From: Candidatus Cloacimonetes bacterium HGW-Cloacimonetes-3
Lineage (GTDB): Bacteria; Cloacimonadota; Cloacimonadia; Cloacimonadales; Cloacimonadaceae
NCBI GenBank assembly: GCA_002840645.1
Contig: PHBO01000002.1
Location: 143,019 to 207,018, forward strand
Direction: 5' to 3'
DNA length: 64,000 bases
This document shows positions 54,716 to 63,684 of this stretch, one piece after another (the first letter of the stretch is position 1; every line of letters begins with the position of its first letter). The notes under the pieces were generated by a model. That model had not been told where the DNA came from. It was given only the letters and a program-made list of their open reading frames with translations, and made no database searches. A program made the translations under genes and the position numbers.

Positions 54716-54744
54716 CATTAGTGAACCATAAAGGAGAGAAAAAC

Positions 54745-55173
54745 ATGAGTAGATACATGGCTTATTGTGGGCTGTACTGCGGTGCCTGCTGCAGCATGAT
54801 TACCAAAGAGAAACAAGAGGGTGTACCAAGCGCAACTGCTATGCATACCGAAGCCGATGAACAACCTTGCATGGGTTGCGATGCAGAATATCAGAAAGAT
54901 TGTGAATTCGTGCTTTGCAATAAAACCCACGGCACAGAAAGCTGCGCATTCTGTCCGGAATTTCCTTGTGAAATGATAACAAAGTTCAAAGATGAAGTAT
55001 GGGAACACCATCAGGTGGTGCTGCAAAACTTGTTCCGCATCAGAGAAGCAGGGATAGAGAAATGGCTGGAGGAGCAAGCTGAATACTGGAAGTGCCCTGC
55101 TTGCGGATGCAGAACCCAGTGGTATCAAACTACCTGCACCCAATGTGGAGAAAAGATAGAGCGCAGAATCTAA
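54745..55173 (+). CDS. DUF3795-like cysteine-rich protein
   Basis: ATG 54745 follows AAAGGAGAG and gives 142 residues beginning MSRYMAYCGLYCGACC, the DUF3795 opening. Further conserved cysteines follow (CMGCD, CEFVLC, CAFCPEFPC), and the C-terminus adds a four-Cys zinc ribbon (CPACG...CTQCG). Cysteines may bind metal or Fe-S clusters. Family function is not established. It is common in anaerobes. Confidence 0.85.
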   Translation: MSRYMAYCGLYCGACCSMITKEKQEGVPSATAMHTEADEQPCMGCDAEYQKDCEFVLCNKTHGTESCAFCPEFPCEMITKFKDEVWEHHQVVLQNLFRIREAGIEKWLEEQAEYWKCPACGCRTQWYQTTCTQCGEKIERRI

Positions 55174-55321
55174 TTTTACCTGATTCCATAATAATAGTTG
55201 CATTCGCTGCTAAACAGTTTAGCTTATCATTAAACTAAATCGCAAGAAAGTGTCAGATGAATTAGGCAAGTGATCTAATTCTTGATGTTTCCTCGATCAG
55301 GTTGCTAAGAAAGGATGTAAC

Positions 55322-55822
55322 ATGAACAAGATATTTTTAATACTGGTGCTGTCATTAGCTCTGGGTTTCGCATATGCGCAAGCACCTATCGGACACGGAC
55401 AAACTCAATTGAATATTGGGGCGGGATTTTCTACATGGGGCGTTCCTATTTATGTGGGGCTGGATTTTGGTGCAAATAACGATTTTACCTTAGGTGCAGA
55501 ATTCTCTTATAAGTCCTACTCGGAAAAGTATAACAGCCACAATTACAAGCACAGTATCTATGGATTTTCCGGCAACGGCAATTACCATTTCAATCGTATT
55601 ATGAACATCCCCCAGGACTGGGATTTTTATGCCGGGCTTAATGTTGGTTTTTATGTGTGGACTTCTCCGGATGACTATCATGGCTCCAATTCCTCAGGTT
55701 TAGGGCTTGGCGGACAGATAGGCGGCAGATACTACTTCACAGATACAGTTGGTGTGAATCTTGAATTTGGCGGTGGAAATGCTTTCTCTGGTGGAAAGAT
55801 AGGTGTTTCTATAAAGATGTAG
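55322..55822 (+). CDS. Small outer-membrane beta-barrel protein
   Basis: The 166-residue protein has a signal peptide (IFLILVLSLALGFAYAQ) and about eight amphipathic strands (TQLNIGAGFSTWG, WDFYAGLNVGFYVW, GLGLGGQIGGRYYF, GKIGVSIKM), the OmpX/OmpA-barrel pattern. AAAGGATG precedes the ATG. It resembles short barrels seen repeatedly in this window, but no ligand can be assigned. Confidence 0.75.
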   Translation: MNKIFLILVLSLALGFAYAQAPIGHGQTQLNIGAGFSTWGVPIYVGLDFGANNDFTLGAEFSYKSYSEKYNSHNYKHSIYGFSGNGNYHFNRIMNIPQDWDFYAGLNVGFYVWTSPDDYHGSNSSGLGLGGQIGGRYYFTDTVGVNLEFGGGNAFSGGKIGVSIKM

Positions 55823-55874
55823 AACCCTCTCGCCATTCTATACCCTTACAGCTTAACAAGTTTTAAAACTGGAA

Positions 55875-55899
55875 CGGCAGGCGCAATGCCTGCTGTTTT
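55875..55899 (+). terminator. Terminator after the small barrel gene
   Basis: An eight-bp stem, CGGCAGGC with GCCTGCTG (one G-T pair), is followed by TTTT. It lies 52 bases past the stop codon. Confidence 0.65.
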
Positions 55900-56361
55900 C
55901 CTATAAACAATGCATGCTTAGGCGATTACAGGCAGTGAGGTAACATCCATTGCTATGGGTGGAAAACAAGAATACCATTATAGCCTGCAACTTCTATCTA
56001 CTCTATTATGCACATACAATAACACAAACTTACTACAATATGCTGCTGAAGCATCTGGCATCAGGTTCCATATTCATTGTCCAACACAACATGCTTATCA
56101 CTTGTACAAAATATTGGTTCATATTGATCGCACCCAGCCTCAAAATCTATGCTGCTTCATACGTAATTTATAATTGATACTATCTCGCTTATTACACTTA
56201 GCAATAATGCGATAGCATCACTTGTCCAGGTGATAGAAAGTTGATATGTCCAGGGACGGAATCCAATTTATTGAACAGCTACACTCGAATTTCATTTAAA
56301 CCCCAGGTTCTGGGCATAAACAATCTCAAGCGCATAAAGAACACTTTTGCGCAGATAAAGC
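55900..56361. other. Intergenic region without a supported gene
   Basis: Two overlapping frames of about 70 codons (55950-56177 and 55955-56173) are open, but neither has a ribosome-binding site or a recognisable product, and they contradict each other. A short GCGCA...TGCGC hairpin lies near 56329-56352. Nothing else stands out. Confidence 0.5.
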
Positions 56362-56429
56362 TTGACATATTCCGTCGATCGAGAAAGCTGACCACATGGT
56401 TTGACCAGATGGTATAACATGTTGGTCAG
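56362..56429 (+). promoter_or_regulatory. Promoter and candidate TetR operator of the exporter operon
   Basis: TTGACA (56362-56367) is followed at -10 distance by three copies of one hexamer: TGACCA at 56389 and 56402, and the inverted TGGTCA at 56424. The outer pair forms CTGACCA...TGGTCAG. The arrangement overlaps the expected -10 and start region, as for a self-repressing TetR protein; the regulator gene begins at 56508. Confidence 0.45.
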
Positions 56430-56507
56430 ATTTTGCGAAAGCTCTTATAAATTGTGTATCGCTGAACCCAGCTTTACCCATGCTACAAGGGTCTTAAGGA
56501 GTATATT

Positions 56508-57125
56508 ATGGATAGCAAAATTGGAGCAGAAGAAAGAATAATGCAGGCAGCAATAGCAGTATTTTGCCTAAGGGGTTACGATGGAGCACGTATGCAGGAG
56601 ATTGCCGATAGCGCAGATATCTCCAAGGCTTCACTGCATTACTACTTTCGCAGTAAGGAAAACCTTTTTCGAAAGACGGTGCGGGAGCTATTCTCGTCCA
56701 TAATTCGCAACATTCGCAGCAGGATAAGCGAGGACGACAGCATTGAAGAAGTAATAGGTAAATTAGTGAATGGCTATGTGGATATGTTCACTGCCCATCG
56801 CAGACAAGCTTTTTACTTTCTTACCGAACTGATGAAACACGAAGAAGTGCTGAGTGAGATCATGGCAGGATTAGACACCAGCGCTTTTACGGGAGGAATC
56901 TTGGAAAGATTTAGAAAGGAGCGCGAAGCCGGAACGATTATTGATATAGAACCGGTGGATTTGCTGATCAATATAATAGGGATGAGCGTGTTTCCGATAA
57001 TGGCGGAGCCAATGCTGAAAAGGGCACTGAACCTGTCTGAAGCAGAGTTTTCTAATTTGCTTGCCAAGCGTAAGCCGATAGTAATAAACTTTGTTCTGGC
57101 TGCCGTATTGAGGGATAAACCATGA
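56508..57125 (+). CDS. TetR-family transcriptional regulator
   Basis: The 205-residue repressor has an N-terminal TetR helix-turn-helix (AVFCLRGYDGARMQEIADSADISKASLHYYFRSKENLF broken as helix-turn-helix over residues 16-50) and a ligand-binding helical domain. The motif around ISKASLHYYF is diagnostic. AAGGAG precedes the ATG. It overlaps the TolC gene by four bases, so it is cotranscribed with the exporter it probably controls, as CecR is with ybhGFSR in E. coli. Confidence 0.93.
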   Translation: MDSKIGAEERIMQAAIAVFCLRGYDGARMQEIADSADISKASLHYYFRSKENLFRKTVRELFSSIIRNIRSRISEDDSIEEVIGKLVNGYVDMFTAHRRQAFYFLTELMKHEEVLSEIMAGLDTSAFTGGILERFRKEREAGTIIDIEPVDLLINIIGMSVFPIMAEPMLKRALNLSEAEFSNLLAKRKPIVINFVLAAVLRDKP

Positions 57126-58381
57126 GACAAGCATTAGTAATACTTATAGCTCTGTTTTGGGCTGGTGGCATTGCTGCGCTAAGCCTGGAAGAATGTTTAA
57201 CAAATTTGCGGCAAACCACTCCCCTGCAGGAGAATCAGGCGCGGGTGCTGGAACAGCGTGATTATCAGGACAAATTACTGCAAGCAGCTTACTATCCCAG
57301 CTTGAATCTTAATGCAGAGCTGGGCTACAACAGTGAAGTTACAAAGATGGATCTGGGTTCCGGCTTGCCTATCTCTGCCCCCGAGCCGGATAAAGACCGA
57401 GAAAGCCTGGGGCTGGAACTGCGCCAACTGCTATGGGATTCCGGGACAAATTCTTTGATGAAGGAGATAAACACTTTCCAGAGCCAAGCCAAGACCTTTG
57501 ATGTAAACGCCGCTATTCACCTGCGGGAAATGGAAACGGTAGCAGTATATTACCAAGTGTTATCCTATACAGAGTCCTTGGCAATTGTGAAACTGCAGAA
57601 GGATACTTTGCGCTCCAGGCTGGCTCAGATAGAAGCTGCATACCGCATGGGCGTTAGAGAGATTAGCGATGTGCAATTGGTGCAGCATGATATCCTGAGT
57701 ATTGACGACAAAATATACACGATACAAATGGCTAAACAAGCTGCCTTGGATAAGCTCGGCAGGCTATGCAATATGTCTATAGATCAGGATACCAGCTTTA
57801 CGAAGCCCCTGATGGATGTTTCGGCGGATAACAATTTTACCCGGGCAGAGCTTAGTAAACTGGATGCATTGGCTGAACTGCAGAGGGTTTCTGCCCGGCT
57901 TGCAACGAGGAAAAACCTACCCCAGATTTTTGCCCGGGCTACAGCGGGATACGGCAAACCCGGCTATGATATGTTTTCCACGCAGTGGCACGATTATTAC
58001 AGTGTGGGGCTAAGCTTTAGCTGGAAAATCTGGGATTTCGGACAAAGAAAGCAGGAGAGCAGCATTGCCAGAACCGAAGCCGATATTATTGAGGCAAACA
58101 AGGCTAATTTACTAATCTCACTGCAAAACGAGATTAGTGCTTTGGATGCCGAGATGCAGGAGCTGGAAAACAGCATTTTGAACAGACAGCAGAAGGTGGA
58201 ACTGCTAATGGAAATTGTGAAAGCTTATAGCAACAAATACGATTCTGGCATAATTACTACCACCGAGTTGCTAACTCAAAGCAACAATCTCTTAAGCGCA
58301 AAGCTGGATTTGCAAAGCGGTCAAACCAAGCTTTCCGCATTAGAAGCCAAAAGACTTTTTGTATTAGGAGGCAAGTTTTGA
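57122..58381 (+). CDS. TolC-family outer-membrane efflux protein
   Basis: The 419-residue outer-membrane factor has a signal peptide (VILIALFWAGGIAALS), two helical repeats and strand-rich segments (YYSVGLSFSWKIWDFG). It contains the conserved IVKAYSNKYDSGIITTTELL-type repeat end near residue 385, where YDSGIITTTELL matches the family YxxGxxxxxELL. The start overlaps the tetR stop (ATGA), and the stop overlaps the TTG start of the adaptor gene. It completes a tripartite export path to the outside. Confidence 0.9.
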   Translation: MRQALVILIALFWAGGIAALSLEECLTNLRQTTPLQENQARVLEQRDYQDKLLQAAYYPSLNLNAELGYNSEVTKMDLGSGLPISAPEPDKDRESLGLELRQLLWDSGTNSLMKEINTFQSQAKTFDVNAAIHLREMETVAVYYQVLSYTESLAIVKLQKDTLRSRLAQIEAAYRMGVREISDVQLVQHDILSIDDKIYTIQMAKQAALDKLGRLCNMSIDQDTSFTKPLMDVSADNNFTRAELSKLDALAELQRVSARLATRKNLPQIFARATAGYGKPGYDMFSTQWHDYYSVGLSFSWKIWDFGQRKQESSIARTEADIIEANKANLLISLQNEISALDAEMQELENSILNRQQKVELLMEIVKAYSNKYDSGIITTTELLTQSNNLLSAKLDLQSGQTKLSALEAKRLFVLGGKF

Positions 58382-59247
58382 AAACTGTATATATGATGAT
58401 TATCGTGCTTTTGCTGGCTGCTTGTACAGCAAAGGACAATAGCGATGCTTGGGGAAATTTTGAAGCTGAGGAAACCGTGCTTTCTGCCAGGATAAACGGG
58501 AACATCCAGCAGCTATTTGTGAAAGAAGGCGATAGTATTAAAGCAGGAACCTTGATAGCGGTGATAGACACCACAGATCTGGCTTTGAACCGATCTGAAC
58601 TACAGAGCAATATCCGGCTGTTGGAACTGAAGCGAAAAACAGCCTCTGAAAAGTATCAGCTTGGCAAAACCGAAGAGGCAATTCTACAAACAGAGCAGGT
58701 GCGCTTTAGCAAGCTTCTTGCCCAAAATGCCACCACGCAAAAGCAAGTGGATGATATAAACGCAAATCTACGCTTGAAGGAGCAGAGCTTTAACCTGAAC
58801 CGAACTGAAATCCAGATGGCTGAAACCGAACTGGTAATCGCCAGAAACAAACTGGATACCATCAACGCAAATATTGCCAAGTGCTATCTTAGGGCACCCA
58901 AAGACGCTACTGTGCTTAGCACTTATGTAAATCAGGATGAATTCACAATGCTGGGTAAGCCCATTATAAAACTGGCTGACCTGCAAAATCTGAAGGCAGT
59001 ATTCTACATATCCGGTCGCCAACTAAGTGCCATTAAACTGGGGCAGGAGATAAAAGTGCGCATTGATGGGGCTAAAGACCTAAAAAGCTATCCTGCAAAG
59101 GTTAGCTATATTAGTGCCAAGGCAGAATTTACCCCCAAAGTGATTCAAACCCGCGACGAGCGTACCAAGCTGGTATATCTGGTGGAAGCGATCTGTAACA
59201 ATGACGGAAGCCTTAAACAGGGAATGCCCCTGGAAATAGAGTTTTAA
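58378..59247 (+). CDS. HlyD-family lipoprotein adaptor
   Basis: The start is TTG 58378, preceded by AGGAGG at six bases and overlapping the TolC stop (TTGA). The 289-residue product has a lipoprotein signal (MIIVLLLAACTAK), a lipoyl half (ARINGNIQQLFVKEGDSIKAG), a coiled-coil hairpin (about 65-160) and a second lipoyl half (YLRAPKDATVLST). This is the YbhG/HlyD pattern. It links the ABC-2 complex to TolC. Anchoring by a lipid rather than a helix is common among such adaptors. Confidence 0.9.
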   Translation: MKTVYMMIIVLLLAACTAKDNSDAWGNFEAEETVLSARINGNIQQLFVKEGDSIKAGTLIAVIDTTDLALNRSELQSNIRLLELKRKTASEKYQLGKTEEAILQTEQVRFSKLLAQNATTQKQVDDINANLRLKEQSFNLNRTEIQMAETELVIARNKLDTINANIAKCYLRAPKDATVLSTYVNQDEFTMLGKPIIKLADLQNLKAVFYISGRQLSAIKLGQEIKVRIDGAKDLKSYPAKVSYISAKAEFTPKVIQTRDERTKLVYLVEAICNNDGSLKQGMPLEIEF

Positions 59248-59250
59248 GCC

Positions 59251-60180
59251 ATGCAGCCCTTCATTAGCGCAACAAACATCAGCAAACGATATGGAACAAC
59301 CCAGGCTCTGGATAATGTATCCTTTGAGGTAGGCAAGGACGAAATAGTGGGCTTCATCGGTGCTGATGGTGCCGGTAAAAGCACCCTGTTCGAGATCATG
59401 ACCACTCTGCTTATTCCTGATGCAGGCGAGGGGTATATCAACGGCATGTCCATAGATCGGGATTACCAAAAGATACGTTCCTGCATTGGATTTATGCCCG
59501 GGAGATTTTCCTTGTATCAAGACCTCAGCGTGGAGGAAAACCTGCGTTTCTACGCCAATATCTTTGGCAGCAGTATCCAGGAAAACTATGCGATGATAGA
59601 GGGTATCTACACGCTGCTAAAGCCTTTTGGCAAGCGCAAAGCGGGTGCCCTTTCCGGAGGTATGAAACAGAAGCTGGCACTGTGCTGCGCTCTTATTCAC
59701 AAGCCTTTAGCCCTGTTCCTGGATGAGCCTACCACAGGTGTGGATGCTGTTTCCCGCACGGAATTCTGGGATAACCTAATCCAAATACGCGATAGCGGGA
59801 TACCCATCGTGGTTTCCACTCCCTATATGGATGAAGCTCTGCGCTGTGACAGGGTGGCGATGATCCATGAAGGGAAGATTATGGATATGGACACACCCAA
59901 GGAGATCATTAAAGCCTACAAGGGTTGTTTACTTGGCATCTTCACGGGGGAAAGATACCTTGCCAAAGCTATAGTTTACCGGCTGGCTGGCATCGAAAGC
60001 GTATATACTTTTGGTGATTCCGTGCATATAAATCTGCCCACCTGCCACCCGCAGATCATGAAGCAGATAGCCGATAGCCTGAAACAAGGCTTGAGCGCAG
60101 AATTCCAGCTAAGAGAGCTGAACCCGAGCTTTGAGGATTGCTTCCTCCAATTAATGGGGCAGGCTGCCAATGAACGATAA
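59251..60180 (+). CDS. ABC-2 exporter ATPase 1
   Basis: The 309-residue ATPase has Walker A GADGAGKST, signature LSGGMKQKLAL and Walker B LALFLDEPTTGVD. These match the N-terminal half of YbhF-type proteins. In E. coli both ATPase domains are one polypeptide; here they are separate genes overlapping by 11 bases. A C-terminal extension of about 80 residues follows the ATPase core. It drives export with the two ABC-2 permeases. Confidence 0.92.
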   Translation: MQPFISATNISKRYGTTQALDNVSFEVGKDEIVGFIGADGAGKSTLFEIMTTLLIPDAGEGYINGMSIDRDYQKIRSCIGFMPGRFSLYQDLSVEENLRFYANIFGSSIQENYAMIEGIYTLLKPFGKRKAGALSGGMKQKLALCCALIHKPLALFLDEPTTGVDAVSRTEFWDNLIQIRDSGIPIVVSTPYMDEALRCDRVAMIHEGKIMDMDTPKEIIKAYKGCLLGIFTGERYLAKAIVYRLAGIESVYTFGDSVHINLPTCHPQIMKQIADSLKQGLSAEFQLRELNPSFEDCFLQLMGQAANER

Positions 60181-60904
60181 AATCGTTGAGGTAAATGAGC
60201 TTACCCGTAATTTTGGTGAGTTTGCAGCCGTGGACAATATCACTTTTGAGGTAACAAAGGGTGAGATATTTGGTTTTTTAGGTGCTAATGGAGCCGGTAA
60301 GACCACTGCCATGCGTATCTTGTGTGGTTTGTTAGCTCCCAGTTCCGGCACGGCAACAGTCTGCGGATATGATGTAGCAAGCCAGAGCGAACAGATAAAG
60401 CTTAATATTGGTTATATGAGCCAGAAGTTTTCCCTGTTTAACGACCTTAGTGTTTGGGATAACATCTCCTTTTATGCCGGAATCTACAGAATGTCCACTG
60501 CCCAGATAAAGCAAGCCGGACACCAAATCCTGCAAGAGCTGGAGCTTGGCAAATACAAACACCGGCTGGTAAGTTCGTTGCCTCTGGGCTGGAAACAAAA
60601 GCTGGCTTTTGCCATTGCAATCATTCACAAGCCCCAGCTGGTTTTTTTGGATGAGCCTACCGGTGGGGTGGATCCCATTACCCGCAGAGCCTTTTGGGAC
60701 ATGATCTACCGTGCTGCGGCAGAGAATATTACTGTTTTTGTAACCACCCACTATCTGGACGAAGCGGAGTATTGCGACAGAATATCGATAATGGTGAAGG
60801 GCAAGATAGGCGCAATCGGTACTCCCCAAGAACTGAAAGAGCAATTCCGGGTTCAAAGTATTTACGATGTGATCTTGGCTTTAGCCCGGGGGGAGGAGCA
60901 GTGA
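60170..60904 (+). CDS. ABC-2 exporter ATPase 2
   Basis: The 244-residue ATPase has Walker A GANGAGKTT and Walker B LVFLDEPTGGVDP. The signature is LPLGWKQKLAF rather than LSGGQ, the same substitution as I recall for the second half of YbhF. Paired with ATPase 1 it should form a heterodimer with one altered site. It starts inside the ATPase 1 gene and overlaps the next permease gene by four bases (GTGA). Confidence 0.92.
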   Translation: MNDKIVEVNELTRNFGEFAAVDNITFEVTKGEIFGFLGANGAGKTTAMRILCGLLAPSSGTATVCGYDVASQSEQIKLNIGYMSQKFSLFNDLSVWDNISFYAGIYRMSTAQIKQAGHQILQELELGKYKHRLVSSLPLGWKQKLAFAIAIIHKPQLVFLDEPTGGVDPITRRAFWDMIYRAAAENITVFVTTHYLDEAEYCDRISIMVKGKIGAIGTPQELKEQFRVQSIYDVILALARGEEQ

Positions 60905-62001
60905 AAAACTTCTTAGTCTTTGTGCACAAGGAACTGCTGCACATTATCCGCGATCCTAAGTCTTTGATGATCATGATCCTCTTGCCACTCATCGAGATAT
61001 TGCTTTTTGGCTTTGTCTTGCGTTTCGAGATCAATAGTGCCAACATAGCTGTTTATGACATTGCCAAGCAAGAGTTATCAACGCAGTTGATACACCGCTT
61101 AGAGGGCGGAAAGCGCTTCAAAATTACGGTGGCAAACTCCATGCCGGAAGCTGAAAACTTGCTGATAGCCGGCAAAGTGAAGGCGGTCTTGTGCATTGGT
61201 GAGGATTTTGAGCAAAAAGCAAGGGAGGGCAGAGAAAGCTCCTTACAGCTTCTCTTAGATGCCAGTGACCCCAATATTGCCTCTACTATCGAAACATACA
61301 TTAGTGCCACGCTTGCGGATTTTTGGGCGGATAGCATCGTTTCTGCCCCGGCTCCTCTTTTAAAAGTAGAGCCTTTGCTGTATTACAATCCGCTCTTAAA
61401 AAGCGTGTACGTAACCATTCCGGGCTTGATCTCGGTCGTGCTGATGCTGATATGTGCTTTGATGACTTCCATTTCACTTACCCGCGAAAACGAAACCGGA
61501 ACAATGAAGGTGCTCTTGATTTCCCCCCTCAAGCCGCTGCAGATCATCATCGGAAAGTTAGTTCCCTATCTTATGGTTTCAATGGTGAATGTAGGCATCA
61601 TCCTCACTCTGGCTTTCACTGTTTTTCAGATGCCTCTGGCGGGATCGCTTATCATGCTTATCCTGGTAAGCCTGCTTTACAGTTTGTGCGCCTTAGCCTT
61701 AGGGTTTTTGATCTCCACCAGAGCCAAAACTCAGCAATTGGCTATGATGATCTCTCTGGCGGGGCTGATGCTGCCCACCACAATGCTTAGCGGCATGATT
61801 TACCCCATCAAAAACATGCCTCTGTGGCTTCAGGGCATTACGATGTTCATGCCAGCCCGATGGTTTGTAAATATCTTAAAACACATCATGCTAAAGGCAT
61901 CTCCTTTTTCCGCCTACGCCGATGATGTGGCTATCCTGCTGCTTATGACAGCCACCCTCACCCTTTTGAGCCTAAAAAGCTTTAAAATTAGATTCAAGTA
62001 G
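60901..62001 (+). CDS. ABC-2 type permease 1 (YbhS/YbhR-like)
   Basis: The start is GTG 60901 after GGAGGAG, giving 366 residues; the frame is open further upstream but inside the ATPase gene. An N-terminal membrane helix (SLMMIMILLPLIEILLFGFVL region) is followed by a periplasmic domain of about 140 residues and five C-terminal helices with SLTRENETGTMKVLLISP, the conserved ABC-2 'ERExGTmeqLLvTP' motif. It forms a heterodimeric channel with permease 2, which has the same length. Confidence 0.92.
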   Translation: MKNFLVFVHKELLHIIRDPKSLMIMILLPLIEILLFGFVLRFEINSANIAVYDIAKQELSTQLIHRLEGGKRFKITVANSMPEAENLLIAGKVKAVLCIGEDFEQKAREGRESSLQLLLDASDPNIASTIETYISATLADFWADSIVSAPAPLLKVEPLLYYNPLLKSVYVTIPGLISVVLMLICALMTSISLTRENETGTMKVLLISPLKPLQIIIGKLVPYLMVSMVNVGIILTLAFTVFQMPLAGSLIMLILVSLLYSLCALALGFLISTRAKTQQLAMMISLAGLMLPTTMLSGMIYPIKNMPLWLQGITMFMPARWFVNILKHIMLKASPFSAYADDVAILLLMTATLTLLSLKSFKIRFK

Positions 62002-62007
62002 GACAAC

Positions 62008-63108
62008 ATGCGCAATATCTTTCTACTGATAAGCAAGGAATTCAAACAAATCTTCCGTAACCGCTCTATGCTGGCGATTATCTTTGCTTTGCCCATCATC
62101 CAGCTTTTAGTGCTATCCAATGCCGCCGATTTTGAGCTTAAGAAAGTAAACATCGCCTGGGAGGATATGGATAAATCTGCTTTATCCACCCGCCTGCAGG
62201 ATAGGTTTACCGCCAGCAACATCTTTGAGCTTACCTCTGTTAGTGATAGCCACCAAGCCAATGATACCCTGCTGCAAGATGGCGGTGCAGATGCGGTTAT
62301 CAGTATCACTAAAGGCTTCGAGCGCGATTTGGTGAACAGAATTCCGTTTACCATTCAAGTGCGGATCAATGCCGTTGATGGTGCTGCTGCCGGCTTAATC
62401 TCCGCTTACATAGGCAGGATTGTTAGCAGCTTTTACACTTCGGACCTGCTTAAGGTGGAAGAAAGAACCAATATCAGCACATCCCGCTACCTTTTTAACC
62501 CCGAGCTGAACTATAAAACCTACATGATCCCGGGGATACTGGTAATCCTTGTTACTGTAATCGGCTTGCTACTTACCTCGCTAAACATTGCCCGTGAAAA
62601 AGAGATTGGTACAATCGAACAGATGAATGTAAGCCCGATTAAAAAGCACCAATTCATCCTGGGCAAGCTGATCCCTATGCTGATCATCGGAATTGCAGAA
62701 TTCTGGATAGGAGTACTGATCTCACGCAGCGTGTTCCATATCCCCTTCCTGGGCAATCCGTTGTTGCAGCTACTTTTTCTGGTAGTATATCTGTGGGTGA
62801 TGCTGGGCATCGGTTTGCTGATCTCCACAAAGGCTCAAAATCAGCAGCAGGCGATGTTTATCTCATTCTTTGTGATGATGGTGTTTATCTTCCTCTCCGG
62901 CTTATTCTCTGCCGTGGAAAACATGCCGCAATGGGGGCAGATACTATCCAAACTGATCCCTATTACATATTTTATCCGCAGTACCCGCGCTCTCATGCTT
63001 AAGGGTGCCGGCTTAAGCACCCTGTATATAGACCTGATAATTCTGTCCGGCTATGCCCTTGTGATAAATCTGATGGCTATCCTTGCTTACCGCAAAACCT
63101 CTCAATGA
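62008..63108 (+). CDS. ABC-2 type permease 2 (YbhS/YbhR-like)
   Basis: This 366-residue permease has the same layout as permease 1: an N-terminal helix (AIIFALPIIQLLVLS), a periplasmic domain and five C-terminal helices with NIAREKEIGTIEQMNVSPI, the conserved ABC-2 motif. It begins six bases after the permease 1 stop and ends the operon. With TolC, the adaptor and both ATPases it makes a complete tripartite exporter. Homologous E. coli genes have been linked to drug and cation export, but the substrate here is unknown. Confidence 0.92.
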   Translation: MRNIFLLISKEFKQIFRNRSMLAIIFALPIIQLLVLSNAADFELKKVNIAWEDMDKSALSTRLQDRFTASNIFELTSVSDSHQANDTLLQDGGADAVISITKGFERDLVNRIPFTIQVRINAVDGAAAGLISAYIGRIVSSFYTSDLLKVEERTNISTSRYLFNPELNYKTYMIPGILVILVTVIGLLLTSLNIAREKEIGTIEQMNVSPIKKHQFILGKLIPMLIIGIAEFWIGVLISRSVFHIPFLGNPLLQLLFLVVYLWVMLGIGLLISTKAQNQQQAMFISFFVMMVFIFLSGLFSAVENMPQWGQILSKLIPITYFIRSTRALMLKGAGLSTLYIDLIILSGYALVINLMAILAYRKTSQ

Positions 63109-63191
63109 CGGCAGCTCTCTACCGGGGTATTTCAGAACCAAGCATACGCGCAAAGATACTAAATTACGCTTATGCTGGAACACAATCCTGC

Positions 63192-63220
63192 TTGACAAAA
63201 GCATAGGCAAATAGATATTG
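63192..63220 (+). promoter_or_regulatory. Putative promoter of the C_GCAxxG_C_C gene
   Basis: GCTTGACA (TTGACA 63192-63197) with ATATTG 17 bp downstream (63215-63220), 26 bases before the ATG. The -10 ends in TTG like the tRNA-Pro boxes. Confidence 0.45.
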
Positions 63221-63246
63221 CCAAAAACTAATTAATGGGGGTGAAC

Positions 63247-63684
63247 ATGAATCATAAGAAGATGGAAGATGCCTTGTACAGCTTTGCACAGGGCTATAAC
63301 TGTTCCCAAGCGGTAGTAAGCACTTATGCTGAAGACTTGGGCTTGGATGGAGAAACAGCAAAAAAGCTTAGTTCCTGCTTCGGGGGCGGGATGCGAATGG
63401 GGGCTACATGCGGTGCCCTGAGCGGTGCTTTGATGGTGCTGGGGCTATCTAAAGGCTTTTCGGAATTCAGTCCCGAACAAAAAGCAAGCATTGAATTGCA
63501 TTGCAAAAGCTATATCTCCCGTTGGAAAGAAGTGATAGGCAATACGGATTGCAGGGAAATTCTGGGGATAGATGTAACAGATCCACTGCTAAGACAGAAA
63601 GCTAAAGATGAGGGCGTGTTTGATATGCACTGCCCGAACTGTATAGAAACCGCCGTGCGTTTACTGGAAGAGGTTATAGGCTAA
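63247..63684 (+). CDS. C_GCAxxG_C_C family redox-like protein
   Basis: ATG 63247 follows GGGGGTG and gives 145 residues; the ATG at 63235 is within the ribosome-binding site. Conserved elements are YNCSQAV, SSCFGGGMRMGATCGALSGALM (spread over residues 43-64, with the CGA core), and later single cysteines in LHCKSY, TDCREIL and CPNCI. This is the C_GCAxxG_C_C pattern of about 140 residues found in anaerobes, probably membrane-associated with redox-active or metal-binding cysteines. Biochemical function is not established. Confidence 0.9.
   Translation: MNHKKMEDALYSFAQGYNCSQAVVSTYAEDLGLDGETAKKLSSCFGGGMRMGATCGALSGALMVLGLSKGFSEFSPEQKASIELHCKSYISRWKEVIGNTDCREILGIDVTDPLLRQKAKDEGVFDMHCPNCIETAVRLLEEVIG

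Noticed and set aside
55950..56177. Two overlapping frames of 72-75 codons between the barrel gene and tetR
   Set aside because: No ribosome-binding site, no recognisable product, and the two frames compete for the same bases.
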